Assembly (NCBI RefSeq): GCF_014925385.1 | Contig: NZ_JACSDK010000023.1 | Span: forward strand, 1 to 62,398 | Direction of reading: 5' to 3' | Length of the DNA: 62,398 nt | Origin: Pelagibius marinus | Lineage (GTDB): Bacteria; Pseudomonadota; Alphaproteobacteria; Kiloniellales; Kiloniellaceae | Shown here: positions 9,124 to 17,525 of the stretch, piece by piece | Layout of the letters: each line of letters starts with the position of its first letter | Numbering within the stretch: position 1 is the first letter of the stretch | The notes under the pieces: generated by a model | Database searches by the model: none | What the model was told of the DNA's origin: nothing | What the model saw: the letters and a program-made list of their open reading frames with translations, nothing else | Translations under genes and position numbers: made by a program

Positions 9124-9468
9124 ATGCCCTATGTGGCCAGAGACGATCAAGGACACATTGTTGATGTCCAGGAACGCGAGACCGAAGCTGCCTACGAGCA
9201 GGTCGCGCTCGACGATCCCGAGTTGGTGTCCTATCTCAACAACGGCCTCGGGGAAGCGGAGATCCAGGCGGAACTCGAAGCCTCGGACCTTGAGTTCATC
9301 CGCGTTATCGAGGACGTGATCACCGTCCTGATCGACAAGCGGGTGTTCATGCTGACGGACCTGCCGGCGCCGGCCCAGGAAAAGCTCGCCCGGCGCTACA
9401 ATCTGCGCAGCAAGCTATCCGACCTGGGCAGCATCATCGGCGAGCACGAGGACATCATGCTGCCCTGA
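9124..9468 (+). CDS. Conserved small alphaproteobacterial protein, function unknown
   Basis: A 114-residue, acidic, soluble protein with an excellent ribosome site (AAGGAG, 8 nt before the ATG). The start MPYVARDDQGHIV and the central block LEASDLEFIRVIEDVITVLIDKRVFMLTDL, given here only in outline, match a small family often labelled 'tryptophan synthase subunit beta-like' in alphaproteobacterial annotations. That label is not supported by any PLP-binding motif here, and the protein is far too short to be TrpB. It looks mainly helical with no signal peptide or membrane segment. It is divergent from the leucine operon and about 60 nt before the ribbon-helix-helix/PAS gene. I recognise the family but know no function. 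Confidence 0.75.
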   Translation: MPYVARDDQGHIVDVQERETEAAYEQVALDDPELVSYLNNGLGEAEIQAELEASDLEFIRVIEDVITVLIDKRVFMLTDLPAPAQEKLARRYNLRSKLSDLGSIIGEHEDIMLP

Positions 9469-9529
9469 GCAGCGCGACGACCTTCCCCCGCCGCTGCAGG
9501 GTCCCTTGCAGAAAAGCCAATAATTATGT

Positions 9530-10234
9530 ATGAGTAGCTCTTTCGCCCCGTGCGCCGAGAGAACTGCCGCCATGCAAGTCGCAGCGCCTCCCAGCCTGCT
9601 CAACCAAGCGCCCAAGCCGCGGATCGTCCAGTATCGCAACAAGCGCTACTCGGTGCGGCTGGAGCCGATCTACTGGCAGACCCTGGAGGTCCTGGCCGAC
9701 CGCGAACGCATACGCCTCGGCCGCTTCGTGGCGGAACTGGCGGAGAACTACGAAGGGCCGAACTTCTCCTCCTACCTGCGCGTCTTCTGCATGCTTGAAG
9801 GTGAGCAGGCGCTGGCCCGCGAAACCCTGGGGCCGACACACCACGGCTTGCTGGACGTGGTCACCAACTGCCCCAATCCGGGCCTGATCCTGTCGCGCTA
9901 CCGAACGGTCATCGCCTACAACAGCGCCTTCGGCGAGTGGCTGGGCCCCGCCGACGTCGCGGTGGTCGGGGCCGAGTTGACGACGCTGGTCCAGGTCCGC
10001 ACCCGGCGCTCCCTGACCGACGTCTGGCAGGACCTGGTGGACGGCCGCGAGCCCAAGGCCGACGCCAAGCTGCTCTACGTGGCGCCCGGGCGCGTCAACG
10101 CCGCCCAGGCCACCATCCTCGCCCTACGCTCCCAGGCCTACCAGGAGTTCTATGCGGTGATGTGGCTGTCGCCGCAGGCCCGCCGGGTCGGCCCCAGCGG
10201 CAGCAATGCGCCGCCGCCTCCTTTGTCCGACTGA
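9530..10234 (+). CDS. Ribbon-helix-helix (RHH_4-type) protein with PAS-like C-terminal domain
   Basis: A 234-residue protein. Residues about 32-92 (RYSVRLEPIYWQTLEVLA ... NFSSYLRVFCML) match the RHH_4 family: a short basic strand followed by two helices and the conserved L.RVF end, usually a free-standing ~70-100-residue protein. Here it is followed by a second domain (about 100-220) containing NPGLILSRYRTVIAYNSAFGEWLG, a wording typical of PAS domains. The tail is Pro-rich and disordered. It may be a DNA-binding regulator with a sensory domain, but no ligand can be named. The first ATG at 9530 has no clear ribosome site; an ATG at 9572 has GAGAG 8 nt upstream and would remove 14 residues. 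Its partner genes are unknown. Confidence 0.7.
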   Translation: MSSSFAPCAERTAAMQVAAPPSLLNQAPKPRIVQYRNKRYSVRLEPIYWQTLEVLADRERIRLGRFVAELAENYEGPNFSSYLRVFCMLEGEQALARETLGPTHHGLLDVVTNCPNPGLILSRYRTVIAYNSAFGEWLGPADVAVVGAELTTLVQVRTRRSLTDVWQDLVDGREPKADAKLLYVAPGRVNAAQATILALRSQAYQEFYAVMWLSPQARRVGPSGSNAPPPPLSD

Positions 10235-10300
10235 CAGACGACACGCGAAGAACCGCGCGCCCTTGCGGCCCGCGGCTGTCTTCAGCCCAGACGGCCTTGT

Positions 10301-10705
10301 TCAGGCCGCGTTGGGATCGTTGATGATGAGGATATCGCTGGCGCTGTAGACGGTGAGGCCGCCTTCAAAGCTGTAGAAATGCAAACCGGTCACGTCGACG
10401 CCGGAGGCTGTGACATGCGGGTCGGCGATCCCGAAGCCGGTGATTGTCTCGTGGGTCATGATATTGACCGAGACATCCTCGCCCATGAACAGCACGACCT
10501 CGCCGGAAGAATCCGGCAGGAGATCGCCCAGCTCCAGTACCACGGAATCGGCGGCCAAGTCGTCCGCCGGCGAGGGGGCGCCGGGCTCGACGATGATAAG
10601 CGGCAGCTTATCCGTATCGACATGCAGATTCAGGGCCTCCTCGGCGGGCGCTTCCGCGCTCACCGGAGCCTGGGGCAAGTCAATCGCTGCTTTATCGTCG
10701 TTCAT
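10301..10705 (-). CDS. Small acidic protein, possibly type I secretion-related; unknown
   Basis: A 134-residue, strongly acidic, cysteine-free protein with no N-terminal signal peptide. The first ~45 residues look disordered (Ala/Pro/Glu-rich). The middle has VVLELGDLLPDSSGEVVLF, reminiscent of the DVLDLSDLL wording at the C-terminal ends of type I secreted proteins, and the last 50 residues are beta-rich (GLHFYSFEGGLTVYSASDI). It is convergent with the RHH/PAS gene and lies about 300 nt from the tolC terminator. Possible roles include a small type I substrate or a protein associated with the giant adhesins. This is inference only; I do not recognise a named family. It has a weak ribosome site. 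Confidence 0.55.
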   Translation of the reverse strand: MNDDKAAIDLPQAPVSAEAPAEEALNLHVDTDKLPLIIVEPGAPSPADDLAADSVVLELGDLLPDSSGEVVLFMGEDVSVNIMTHETITGFGIADPHVTASGVDVTGLHFYSFEGGLTVYSASDILIINDPNAA

Positions 10706-11005
10706 GCCGAGATTCTGCCACCCTAGATGGCCACGAATGTTTCATTCCTGGAATCAACATAGAACGTCGTTCAACAAAGGACAACTATTCTGGGGGAGAG
10801 CGGCCGAATTAATAGGTTCATTGTCCTATTTTTCTGCCGAATTCCACCGTAAGGCACCTTAACTCGCGCCCCAGTCACTCGGTTCCCATTCCTGGCGCCC
10901 ACCACGCCCAAGACAAAACCGGCCACGACAAAGAAAAACGGCGCTCCCCATTCCGGGAAGCGCCGCTCTTTACTCTCCAGGACCGCCGGGGCGGCCCCTT
11001 AGATC
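10706..11005. other. Intergenic region holding the tolC terminator
   Basis: About 300 nt with no gene. It contains the minus-strand terminator of the TolC-family gene (10931-10965) and, nearer 10706-10860, an AT-richer part that should hold the promoter of the small acidic gene. No further recognisable element was seen. Confidence 0.5.
10931..10965 (-). terminator. Rho-independent terminator of tolC-like gene
   Basis: Read on the minus strand, an 11-bp GC-rich stem (CGGCGCTTCCC pairing with GGGGAGCGCCG, one T/G mismatch-type position) with a short loop is followed by TTTTTCTT. It lies about 40 nt after the stop codon of the TolC-family gene. Confidence 0.8.
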
Positions 11006-12412
11006 TTAGTCGGCCAGGCCGTCGATCCAGGACTTGTGCTCGACGACCGCCTGCTCCGGTGCGCTGACACCCAGGGTCTCCAGCAGCACGCCGCCGACCC
11101 CGAGAATACGGTACGAGGCAAGCTGCTCGTTGGTCTGCGCGGTGATGAGCTGGCCTTCCGAAGTGAAGAGCTCGTTCTCCGCGTCGAGGACGTCCAGCAG
11201 GGTCCGCTGCGCCACCTCGAACTGCTGCTCGTAGGCACCCAGGGTCGACCGGTTGAAGTCACGGGCGTCTTCCAGGGCCTCGATGCTGTCGCGGGCCGCC
11301 TCAAGCTCGAACCAGGAACGGCGCATCTCCTGCTGCGATTCCAGCACGGAGCGATACCGCCGGTTCTTGCTCTCCGTCAAACGGAAGAGTGCTTCCTGAC
11401 GGGCCGCGCGGTCGATGCCGCCACGGAAGATGTTCCACCGCACCCGCACCATGAGCTGATTGTTGAACTCGTAGGTGTCGAGCGCCGAGGTGCCGTCGTT
11501 GTATTCGGACTGGGCTTCCAGGGTGACCGCCGGATAGAGCGGCACCTCCGCCAGTTCGATCTCGGCTTCCGCCGTGCGGACGTCGGCCTCGAAGATCTTG
11601 GTGGTCGGATTGTTGCGGACCGCAAGCTGCACGGCCTCATCCAGATCCGCCGGCAGCGAGGCCGCCGGGAACTCCGGATAGCTCAGGTCGTTGCCCGGGA
11701 AGGAGCCGACGATGCGGGTGTAGACCGCCTCAGCGACCCTCAAGTCCTGCAAGGTGGTGACCAGCGTGTTCTTGGCGCGCGAGTAGCGGGCTTCGGTCTG
11801 GTCGACGTCAGCCTGGCTGCCGCCGCCGCCCTGCAGACGCGCACGCTGCGCATCCAGGACCTGCTGGTGGTAGGCCACGTTGTCTTCGGCCAGGCGAACC
11901 AGGTCGCGCTGACGCAGAACTTCGACGTAGGCGCCGATGGCATCGAGCGCCAGAACTTCGGAGTTCTCGAGAACCCGGTTGGCCGCCGATTCAACGCGCG
12001 CCATTTCGCGTTCGACCGTCGCGCCGGCCTCGAAGCCGTCGAACAGCCGCTGCTGCAGCGTGATCGAAGACTCGCGGCGGTTGGTCGTCTCGGTGCCGCC
12101 GTTGTTGTTGGCGCGAGACGTCGAGTCATTGAAGTTCTCGATACCGATACCGGCCGCCACGTCGATCTGCGGCAGATAGAGGCCGCGAGCCTGACGCAGT
12201 TCCTGGTCAACCGCTTCACGGTTGCTGGCCACGATACCGATGTCCGGGTTGGTGGCGATCGCCTGTTGGACCGCCTCTTGCAGCGTCATCGCATTAGCCG
12301 ACACCGCCAGTGGAAATACCAAGGCGCCACCCAGAAGGGCCGCCTTAAAGTTGTTCAAACTCGTCCTGCGAGACCAGCGCATGCTAGCTTCCCCCGACAT
12401 AAAACCTTGCAT
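11006..12412 (-). CDS. tolC: TolC-family outer-membrane efflux/secretion protein
   Basis: A 468-residue outer-membrane channel. After a signal peptide (basic start, hydrophobic AALLGGALVFPLAVSANA, cleavage near residue 41) the mature protein begins MTLQEAVQQAIATNPDI, the classic TolC/OEP start. Two repeated OEP halves follow, with long helices rich in Ala/Gln/Glu and the RLFDGFEAG and NIFRGGIDRAARQEA strand-helix junctions (the 'F.GG' turns), plus the C-terminal LLDVLDAENELF segment typical of type I secretion TolC proteins. The ATG at 12412 has a strong GGGGAGGGG ribosome site; the ATG at 12382, also with GGGGGAAG, would shorten the signal. It is divergent from the ABC/HlyD operon 1 kb away and most likely supplies its outer-membrane component. 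Confidence 0.92.
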   Translation of the reverse strand: MQGFMSGEASMRWSRRTSLNNFKAALLGGALVFPLAVSANAMTLQEAVQQAIATNPDIGIVASNREAVDQELRQARGLYLPQIDVAAGIGIENFNDSTSRANNNGGTETTNRRESSITLQQRLFDGFEAGATVEREMARVESAANRVLENSEVLALDAIGAYVEVLRQRDLVRLAEDNVAYHQQVLDAQRARLQGGGGSQADVDQTEARYSRAKNTLVTTLQDLRVAEAVYTRIVGSFPGNDLSYPEFPAASLPADLDEAVQLAVRNNPTTKIFEADVRTAEAEIELAEVPLYPAVTLEAQSEYNDGTSALDTYEFNNQLMVRVRWNIFRGGIDRAARQEALFRLTESKNRRYRSVLESQQEMRRSWFELEAARDSIEALEDARDFNRSTLGAYEQQFEVAQRTLLDVLDAENELFTSEGQLITAQTNEQLASYRILGVGGVLLETLGVSAPEQAVVEHKSWIDGLAD

Positions 12413-13460
12413 CCAATACCCCTCCCCCGTGTCGGACCTGTAGCGTCCCTAATGACCGGACGATAAGGCAAACAAATCTAGAAATATGCGCGACTTGTAA
12501 CCCGTTTCTAGTTTGGCTGTCAACGCGGCCCCCGAAGGCAAAACAGAGTTAATTTGGGGTAACGTTAACTGACATGCCACACTGTGCCAAATTAGCCACA
12601 GTCACACCTGTTCAGCGCACTCCTGAGTTGAATTCAACTCATCACAACTACTTTCGCTATTTCCTGGAGGGCCGCAGCCCATCCTGAAACGCGCCAGATG
12701 GAGAAACCGTCGCACGCCCCGCCTGCCTAGGCCGCCCCGACCGATTCTGTCAACCGGCTGTGAACAGCGGGCCTAAACGGTAACGTAGCGCGGGCGGGTT
12801 TCACTAAGTTAATTCTACACACAATCATGGGGCGATGCTAAGGAATTTAACCCCGTCGCATCGGTTTTCGGGCTTCGCGCAGACCTCGGCGCAATTCAGG
12901 CCATGCTCTCCCTTAGAAGATGTGATAAATCACACAGTCATAGGAGCTTACGCCCCCTAGCTTGGCTTGGCCCGCGGCGTACTCTGGAGGTTTATCCCTT
13001 GGGGGTCGCCAGAGGGACAGAAGCCAAGGGATCCGCGATCCGGCAGCGGCCGGAGGGGGTCCCGGGGGCCCGCCCCCGAGGGCCGCGACGAAGGAAACAG
13101 CGCGGCGCCGCGGCGATGGCCGGCTCCTTTCGATTCAGTTAGGTGACAGACGGAGAGTCGCTTCGCACAAGGGCGCACGCATCAACTTGGAAAGCCCTGG
13201 CCGCAAGATGAAAGTGTGTTATTAACGCTTTTAGAATGATGCATTGCTACTTTTTCTGAGGCCGATCAGAGTATTTGACGCCTCGTCCTTTTGCGAATTC
13301 GTAACAATTCTCATGAAGCTTTGGGCACGGGAACTCTTTGGTCAAAAAGGCAAGGCCACTCCCTGCCTTCGGGATGGCCGCCCAAGCGTTCGCTGCCGCC
13401 CCGGCGGCCCCCAAGGGGCTTCCGGCACATCAAACACGTTTGTAAAGGCAAAGGGATAGT
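12413..13460. other. Long (1.05 kb) divergent control region between tolC and the type I exporter
   Basis: No convincing gene. Two short open frames (12903-13142 and 13244-13459) have poor ribosome sites and unnatural composition. The part next to tolC (12480-12860) is AT-rich for this genome and contains GTTAAC at 12565-12570 plus several TTAA-containing sites (12549, 12808, 12846). The part at 13000-13110 is very GC-rich with a palindromic run GGGGTCCCGGGGGCCC-like stretch that could form a strong RNA structure in the leader of the transporter mRNA. Both promoters must lie here; I could not assign -35/-10 boxes with confidence. Confidence 0.55.
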
Positions 13461-15866
13461 ATGGCTGCCCGCGACGATAGCACCGCCTTCAAGGACAAGC
13501 CCGACACAGGCGACAGCAAAGCCAAGGACGGCAAGGCGGAGACCTGGTCCGATCCGGATCTGAAGGATCCCGGCGCCGCGGCGGAAGAGAGTTCCATGTC
13601 CGCAAATCTGGCGGAAGCCGAGAACGCGGACGACGATACGACGGATACCGTGCCCGACACACCGCGGCCCACTGCGGTTCTCAAAGCCAAAGACCTGATG
13701 GAAGCGGCGGAGCCCGAGAAGAGCTGGGACGTCGCTCCCGCCACTATCGATTTCGAGGATCCGTTGGTGCGCTGCCTGTCGATGCTGGCCGGCCTGCTGC
13801 AACGCCCGATCTCCTCCGAGGCCCTGAAGGCGGGCCTGCCGCACGCCAACGAGCCCTTCACGCCGGAACTCGCCGTGCGCTCGGCCGAGCGCGCCGGCCT
13901 CTCCGCGCGTGTCGTGCGCCGTCCGCACCTCAATCGGATCCTGCCGGTCACCCTGCCCTGCATCCTGCTGCTCAAGGGCGGCAGCTGCTGCGTACTGCAG
14001 AACATCAGCCGCGGCCACGCCGACGTGCTGCTGCCCGAGGCCGGTGGCACGCCCAAGACCGTCGAGTTGCAGAGCCTGCAGGAGCAATACACCGGCTATG
14101 CCATTTTCGCCCGGACCGAGGCGCGCTTCGACGAGCGCGCGCCGGAAAACAAGCTGGCCGAGCCGCGCGCCTGGTTCTGGGGCACGCTGTGGCAGTTCTG
14201 GCCGATCTACAGCCACGTGATGCTGGCCTCGATCCTGATCAACTGCTTCGCCATCGCCAGCCCGCTGTTCATCATGAACGTCTATGACCGCGTGGTGCCG
14301 AACCAGGCGATCGAGACGCTCTGGGTGCTGGCCGTGGGCGTGATCACGGTCTTCGGCTTCGAGTTCGTGATGCGCAATCTGCGCACCTACTTCGTCGACG
14401 TCGCCGGCAAGAACGCCGACGTCATCATCGCCAGCCGCCTGCTGGAGCAGCTGATGTCGACGCGCCTGGACTCCAAGCCGGCCTCCACCGGCGCCATGGC
14501 GAACAATCTGCGCGAGTTCGAATCGCTGCGTGAGTTCTTCACCTCCGGCACCCTGGTGGCACTGGTCGACCTGCCGTTCATCTTCCTTTTCATCGGCGTC
14601 ATCTACATCGTCGCCGGGCCGGTCGCCGTCGTGCCCCTGTCCATGGTGCCGCTGGTCATCCTCACCGGCCTCTTCCTGCAGTACCCGCTGCGCGCGCTGG
14701 TCGAGAAGAGCCAGCGCGAGGCCAGCCAGAAGCACGCCCTGCTGGTCGAGACCATCGACGGCCTGGAGACCATCAAGGCGACCGCCGCCGAGGGCCGGGT
14801 GCAGAAGTCGTGGGAGCGGTTCGTCGGCCTGTCCGCCGCCTCTTCGGGGCGCGCGCGCTTCATCGCCGGCCTGGCCACCACCTTCGCGCAGATCGCCATC
14901 CAGATGTCGACCGTGATCGTCATCGTCTACGGCGTCTACCAGATCGCCGAGGGCAACATCACCATGGGCGCGCTCATCGCCGCGACCATCCTGACCGGCC
15001 GCGCCCTGGCGCCGCTGGGCGCGGTGGCGGCCATGCTGACCCGCCTGCAGCAGTCCCGCGTCGCCCTGAAGTCGCTCGACAACCTCATGAAGGCACCGGT
15101 CGAGCGGGCCCAGAACAAGCAGTTCCTGCACCGCCCGCGGCTCAGCGGCCAGATGGAGTTCAAGCAGGTCACCTTCAGTTACCCGGGTCAGGAGACCAAG
15201 GCGCTGGACGGTCTGAGCTTCAAGATCAATCCCGGTGAGCGGGTCGGCATGCTGGGGCGCATCGGCTCCGGCAAGAGCACCGTGGCCCGCATGATGGTCG
15301 GCCTCTACGAGCCTATGGAAGGCGCGGTCCTGGTGGACGGCACCGACATCCGCCAGGTCGATCCCGCCGACCTGCGCCGCAACGTCGGCTACGTGTCGCA
15401 GGACAACTATCTCTTCTTCGGATCGGTGCGCGACAACATCTGCTTTGGCGCCCCCCACGTGGACGACGAGAGCATCCTGCGCGCCGCCGAGGTAGCCGGT
15501 GTCAGCGATTTCCTGCGCACCCACCCGCACGGTTTCGACCTGCAGGTCGGCGAGCGCGGCATGGGCCTGTCCGGCGGCCAGCGCCAGTCGGTGGCGATCG
15601 CCCGATCCATGCTGCTCGACCCTCCGATTATCCTGCTGGACGAGCCGACCAGCCATATGGATAATTCGTCGGAAGCGGCCTTCAAGCGGCGCCTCGAGGG
15701 CACCTTGAAGGGCAAGACGCTGTTCCTGGTGACACACCGCAGCTCGCTGCTGTCCCTGGTCGACCGCCTGCTCATCATCGACAACGGCAAGATCGTGGCC
15801 GACGGTCCCAAGGACGAAGTGCTGAAGGCGCTGCGCCAGGGCCAGATCCGTGCCAGCAACGCATAG
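13461..15866 (+). CDS. Type I secretion ABC permease/ATPase, LssB/LapB type with degenerate C39-like domain
   Basis: An 801-residue inner-membrane exporter subunit. Residues 1-95 are an acidic, low-complexity extension not usual for the family. Residues about 98-220 are a C39-peptidase-like domain; a Cys is kept (LVRCLSML), but where active C39 domains have His the strand reads GGSCCVLQ, so it should bind rather than cut substrates. The six-helix ABC membrane domain covers about 240-530 (AFWFWGTLW... to VAAML). The ATPase follows: Walker A GRIGSGKST (599-607), signature LSGGQ (703-707), Walker B ILLDEP with Asp727-Glu728 and the switch His (LVTHRSS). A GGG ribosome site precedes the ATG; other in-frame Mets at residues 46 and 80 would trim the extension. 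It is followed 65 nt later by the HlyD-type gene. Substrates are very likely the giant RTX proteins at 26-59 kb. Confidence 0.93.
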   Translation: MAARDDSTAFKDKPDTGDSKAKDGKAETWSDPDLKDPGAAAEESSMSANLAEAENADDDTTDTVPDTPRPTAVLKAKDLMEAAEPEKSWDVAPATIDFEDPLVRCLSMLAGLLQRPISSEALKAGLPHANEPFTPELAVRSAERAGLSARVVRRPHLNRILPVTLPCILLLKGGSCCVLQNISRGHADVLLPEAGGTPKTVELQSLQEQYTGYAIFARTEARFDERAPENKLAEPRAWFWGTLWQFWPIYSHVMLASILINCFAIASPLFIMNVYDRVVPNQAIETLWVLAVGVITVFGFEFVMRNLRTYFVDVAGKNADVIIASRLLEQLMSTRLDSKPASTGAMANNLREFESLREFFTSGTLVALVDLPFIFLFIGVIYIVAGPVAVVPLSMVPLVILTGLFLQYPLRALVEKSQREASQKHALLVETIDGLETIKATAAEGRVQKSWERFVGLSAASSGRARFIAGLATTFAQIAIQMSTVIVIVYGVYQIAEGNITMGALIAATILTGRALAPLGAVAAMLTRLQQSRVALKSLDNLMKAPVERAQNKQFLHRPRLSGQMEFKQVTFSYPGQETKALDGLSFKINPGERVGMLGRIGSGKSTVARMMVGLYEPMEGAVLVDGTDIRQVDPADLRRNVGYVSQDNYLFFGSVRDNICFGAPHVDDESILRAAEVAGVSDFLRTHPHGFDLQVGERGMGLSGGQRQSVAIARSMLLDPPIILLDEPTSHMDNSSEAAFKRRLEGTLKGKTLFLVTHRSSLLSLVDRLLIIDNGKIVADGPKDEVLKALRQGQIRASNA

Positions 15867-15931
15867 CAACCAGACCCGCCCAGGCCCCCGGCCGGCACAG
15901 CGAACCCAGGTTTGACGAGGATCAGAAAGAA

Positions 15932-17266
15932 ATGAGTGCACACGGCGTTTACGATCGCGACGATCTGGACTTCATGCCGGATGTGCATGCCGCGACCCGG
16001 CATCGCGGCAGACGTTTCGCCTATATCCTGACCATTCTTTCGGTCAGCTTCTTCGGCGTCATGGGCGTCTGGGCGCACTATGCCATCCTGGACGAGGTGA
16101 CCCGTGGCGAAGGCACCATCATCCCCTCCTCCCGCACCCAGGTGATCCAGAACCTGGAAGGCGGCATTCTGGCCGAGATCCTGGTCCACGAGGGCGACAT
16201 CGTCGAGGCTGGCGACGTCCTGGTGCGCATCGAGAACACCCTGGCCCAGGCCAATCTGGAGGACGCCCGCTCGCAGTACCTGAGCCTGCTGGCGACGGAA
16301 GCCCGCCTGGTGGCGGAGATCGAGGCCAAGGAGTCGATCGCCTTCCCCTCGGCCGTCGAGAACGAAGCCCCGACTCTGGCCGCCGACCAGCAGCGCCTCT
16401 TCAACGCGCGCAAGCGTCAGCTCGACGCGCAGATCTCGGTGCTGAAGTCGCAGGCCCAGCAGCGCAAGCAGGAAGTGGCCGAAATGGCCAGCCGGCGCCG
16501 CCAGTTGGAACAGAGCCTGAGCCTCGCCCGTGACGAACTGGCGATCACCGCGCCGCTGGTCCAGAAGGGCGTCATGCCGCGGATCGAGCTGATCCGCATC
16601 GAGCGCCAAGTCGCCGATTTGGAAGGTGAAATCCGCACCATCCGCACCTCGATCCCGCGCCTGCAAGCGGCACAGAATGAAGCCAACCAGCGTATCGAGG
16701 AGATGCAGCTGACGGTGCAGACCGAGGCTTCCGACGAACTCAACAAGACCCGCGCCGAGTTGAAGTCGATCTCGCAGTCGCTCTTCGCCGGCCAGGACCG
16801 GGTAACCCGTACCGCCGTCGCCTCCCCGGTGCGCGGCACGGTCAAGGACATGAAGATCAACACCGTCGGCGGCGTTATCCAGCCCGGCCAGGACATCATG
16901 GAAATCGTGCCGCTGGACGATAGCCTGATCGTCGAGGCGCGCGTTCGCCCGGCCGACATCGCCTACCTGCGCCCGAACCAGAAGGCGGTCATCAAGGTCT
17001 CGGCCTACGACTTCTCCATCTACGGTGGCCTGACCGCGAAACTGGAGCGCATCTCGGCCGACACCATCAAGGATGAGCAGGGCGAGAGCTTCTATCACGT
17101 CTACCTGCGCACCGAAGAGAACTCGCTGCAGCACCGCGGCGAGACCCTGCCGATCATCCCCGGCATGACGGTGACGGCGGAGATCCTCACCGGTGAAAAA
17201 TCGGTGCTGGACTACCTGCTGAAGCCCATCCTCAAGGCCAAGGATTCGGCCCTGCGCGAGCGCTGA
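15932..17266 (+). CDS. HlyD/LapC-type periplasmic adaptor of type I secretion
   Basis: A 444-residue membrane-fusion protein linking the ABC exporter to TolC. It has a short cytosolic N-terminus, one transmembrane helix (about 27-50, FAYILTILSVSFFGVMGVWA), a first lipoyl half-motif (VIQNLEGGILAEILVHEGDIVEAGDVLVRI, about 70-100), a long coiled coil (about 105-290, Gln/Glu/Arg-rich), a second lipoyl half (VASPVRGTVKDM) and a beta-barrel domain with the family signature GGVIQPGQDIMEIVP. The C-terminus VLDYLLKPILKAKDSALRER is typical of the RTX/LapC branch of TIGR01843-type proteins. An AGGA ribosome site precedes the ATG. It forms an operon with the ABC gene. Confidence 0.93.
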   Translation: MSAHGVYDRDDLDFMPDVHAATRHRGRRFAYILTILSVSFFGVMGVWAHYAILDEVTRGEGTIIPSSRTQVIQNLEGGILAEILVHEGDIVEAGDVLVRIENTLAQANLEDARSQYLSLLATEARLVAEIEAKESIAFPSAVENEAPTLAADQQRLFNARKRQLDAQISVLKSQAQQRKQEVAEMASRRRQLEQSLSLARDELAITAPLVQKGVMPRIELIRIERQVADLEGEIRTIRTSIPRLQAAQNEANQRIEEMQLTVQTEASDELNKTRAELKSISQSLFAGQDRVTRTAVASPVRGTVKDMKINTVGGVIQPGQDIMEIVPLDDSLIVEARVRPADIAYLRPNQKAVIKVSAYDFSIYGGLTAKLERISADTIKDEQGESFYHVYLRTEENSLQHRGETLPIIPGMTVTAEILTGEKSVLDYLLKPILKAKDSALRER

Positions 17267-17304
17267 TCGCGGCGCGGTTCCGGCCCTTCCGGAAAGGCTA
17301 TCCC

Positions 17305-17334
17305 GGGCCCGCCGGCAGCACCGCCGGCGGGCCC
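17305..17334 (+). terminator. Strong GC hairpin after the exporter operon
   Basis: A perfect 12-bp inverted repeat (GGGCCCGCCGGC / GCCGGCGGGCCC) with a 6-nt loop lies 38 nt after the HlyD-type stop. The following bases (GTTCCGT) are U-poor, so it may be a weak intrinsic terminator, a Rho-assisted end or an mRNA 3' stabiliser. Confidence 0.5.
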
Positions 17335-17470
17335 GTTCCGTCCCTGCCCGTTAACCTCTTTCGACCGCGGAATCGACGGTTTTCCGGGCGATTCCGGCGT
17401 CCCTGGGCTGCAGGGCGTAAACCACCTTTGACAAAGCTCCATTAAGGCAAAACGGCGATCCTCTAGGAAG

Positions 17471-17499
17471 CCCGGCATCAGCATCAAAAGCCGGGTTTT
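17471..17499 (+). terminator. Small hairpin plus TTTT directly before the LapG-like gene
   Basis: CCCGGC pairs with GCCGGG across a 13-nt loop and is followed by TTTT. It ends only about 27 nt before the preferred LapG-like start. It could terminate read-through from the exporter operon or act as an attenuator in the protease leader. The stem is short, so the call is tentative. Confidence 0.35.
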
Positions 17500-17525
17500 C
17501 CGTTGTGCACCCGGGAGCCGCTTTG

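Noticed and set aside
9124-9468. Tryptophan synthase beta chain
   Set aside because: Some annotations use this name for the family, but the protein is 114 residues and has no PLP-binding motif.
12903-13459. Short open frames in the tolC-exporter intergenic region
   Set aside because: Arg/Gly/Pro-rich, no ribosome site, overlapping each other in different frames; more likely non-coding control DNA.
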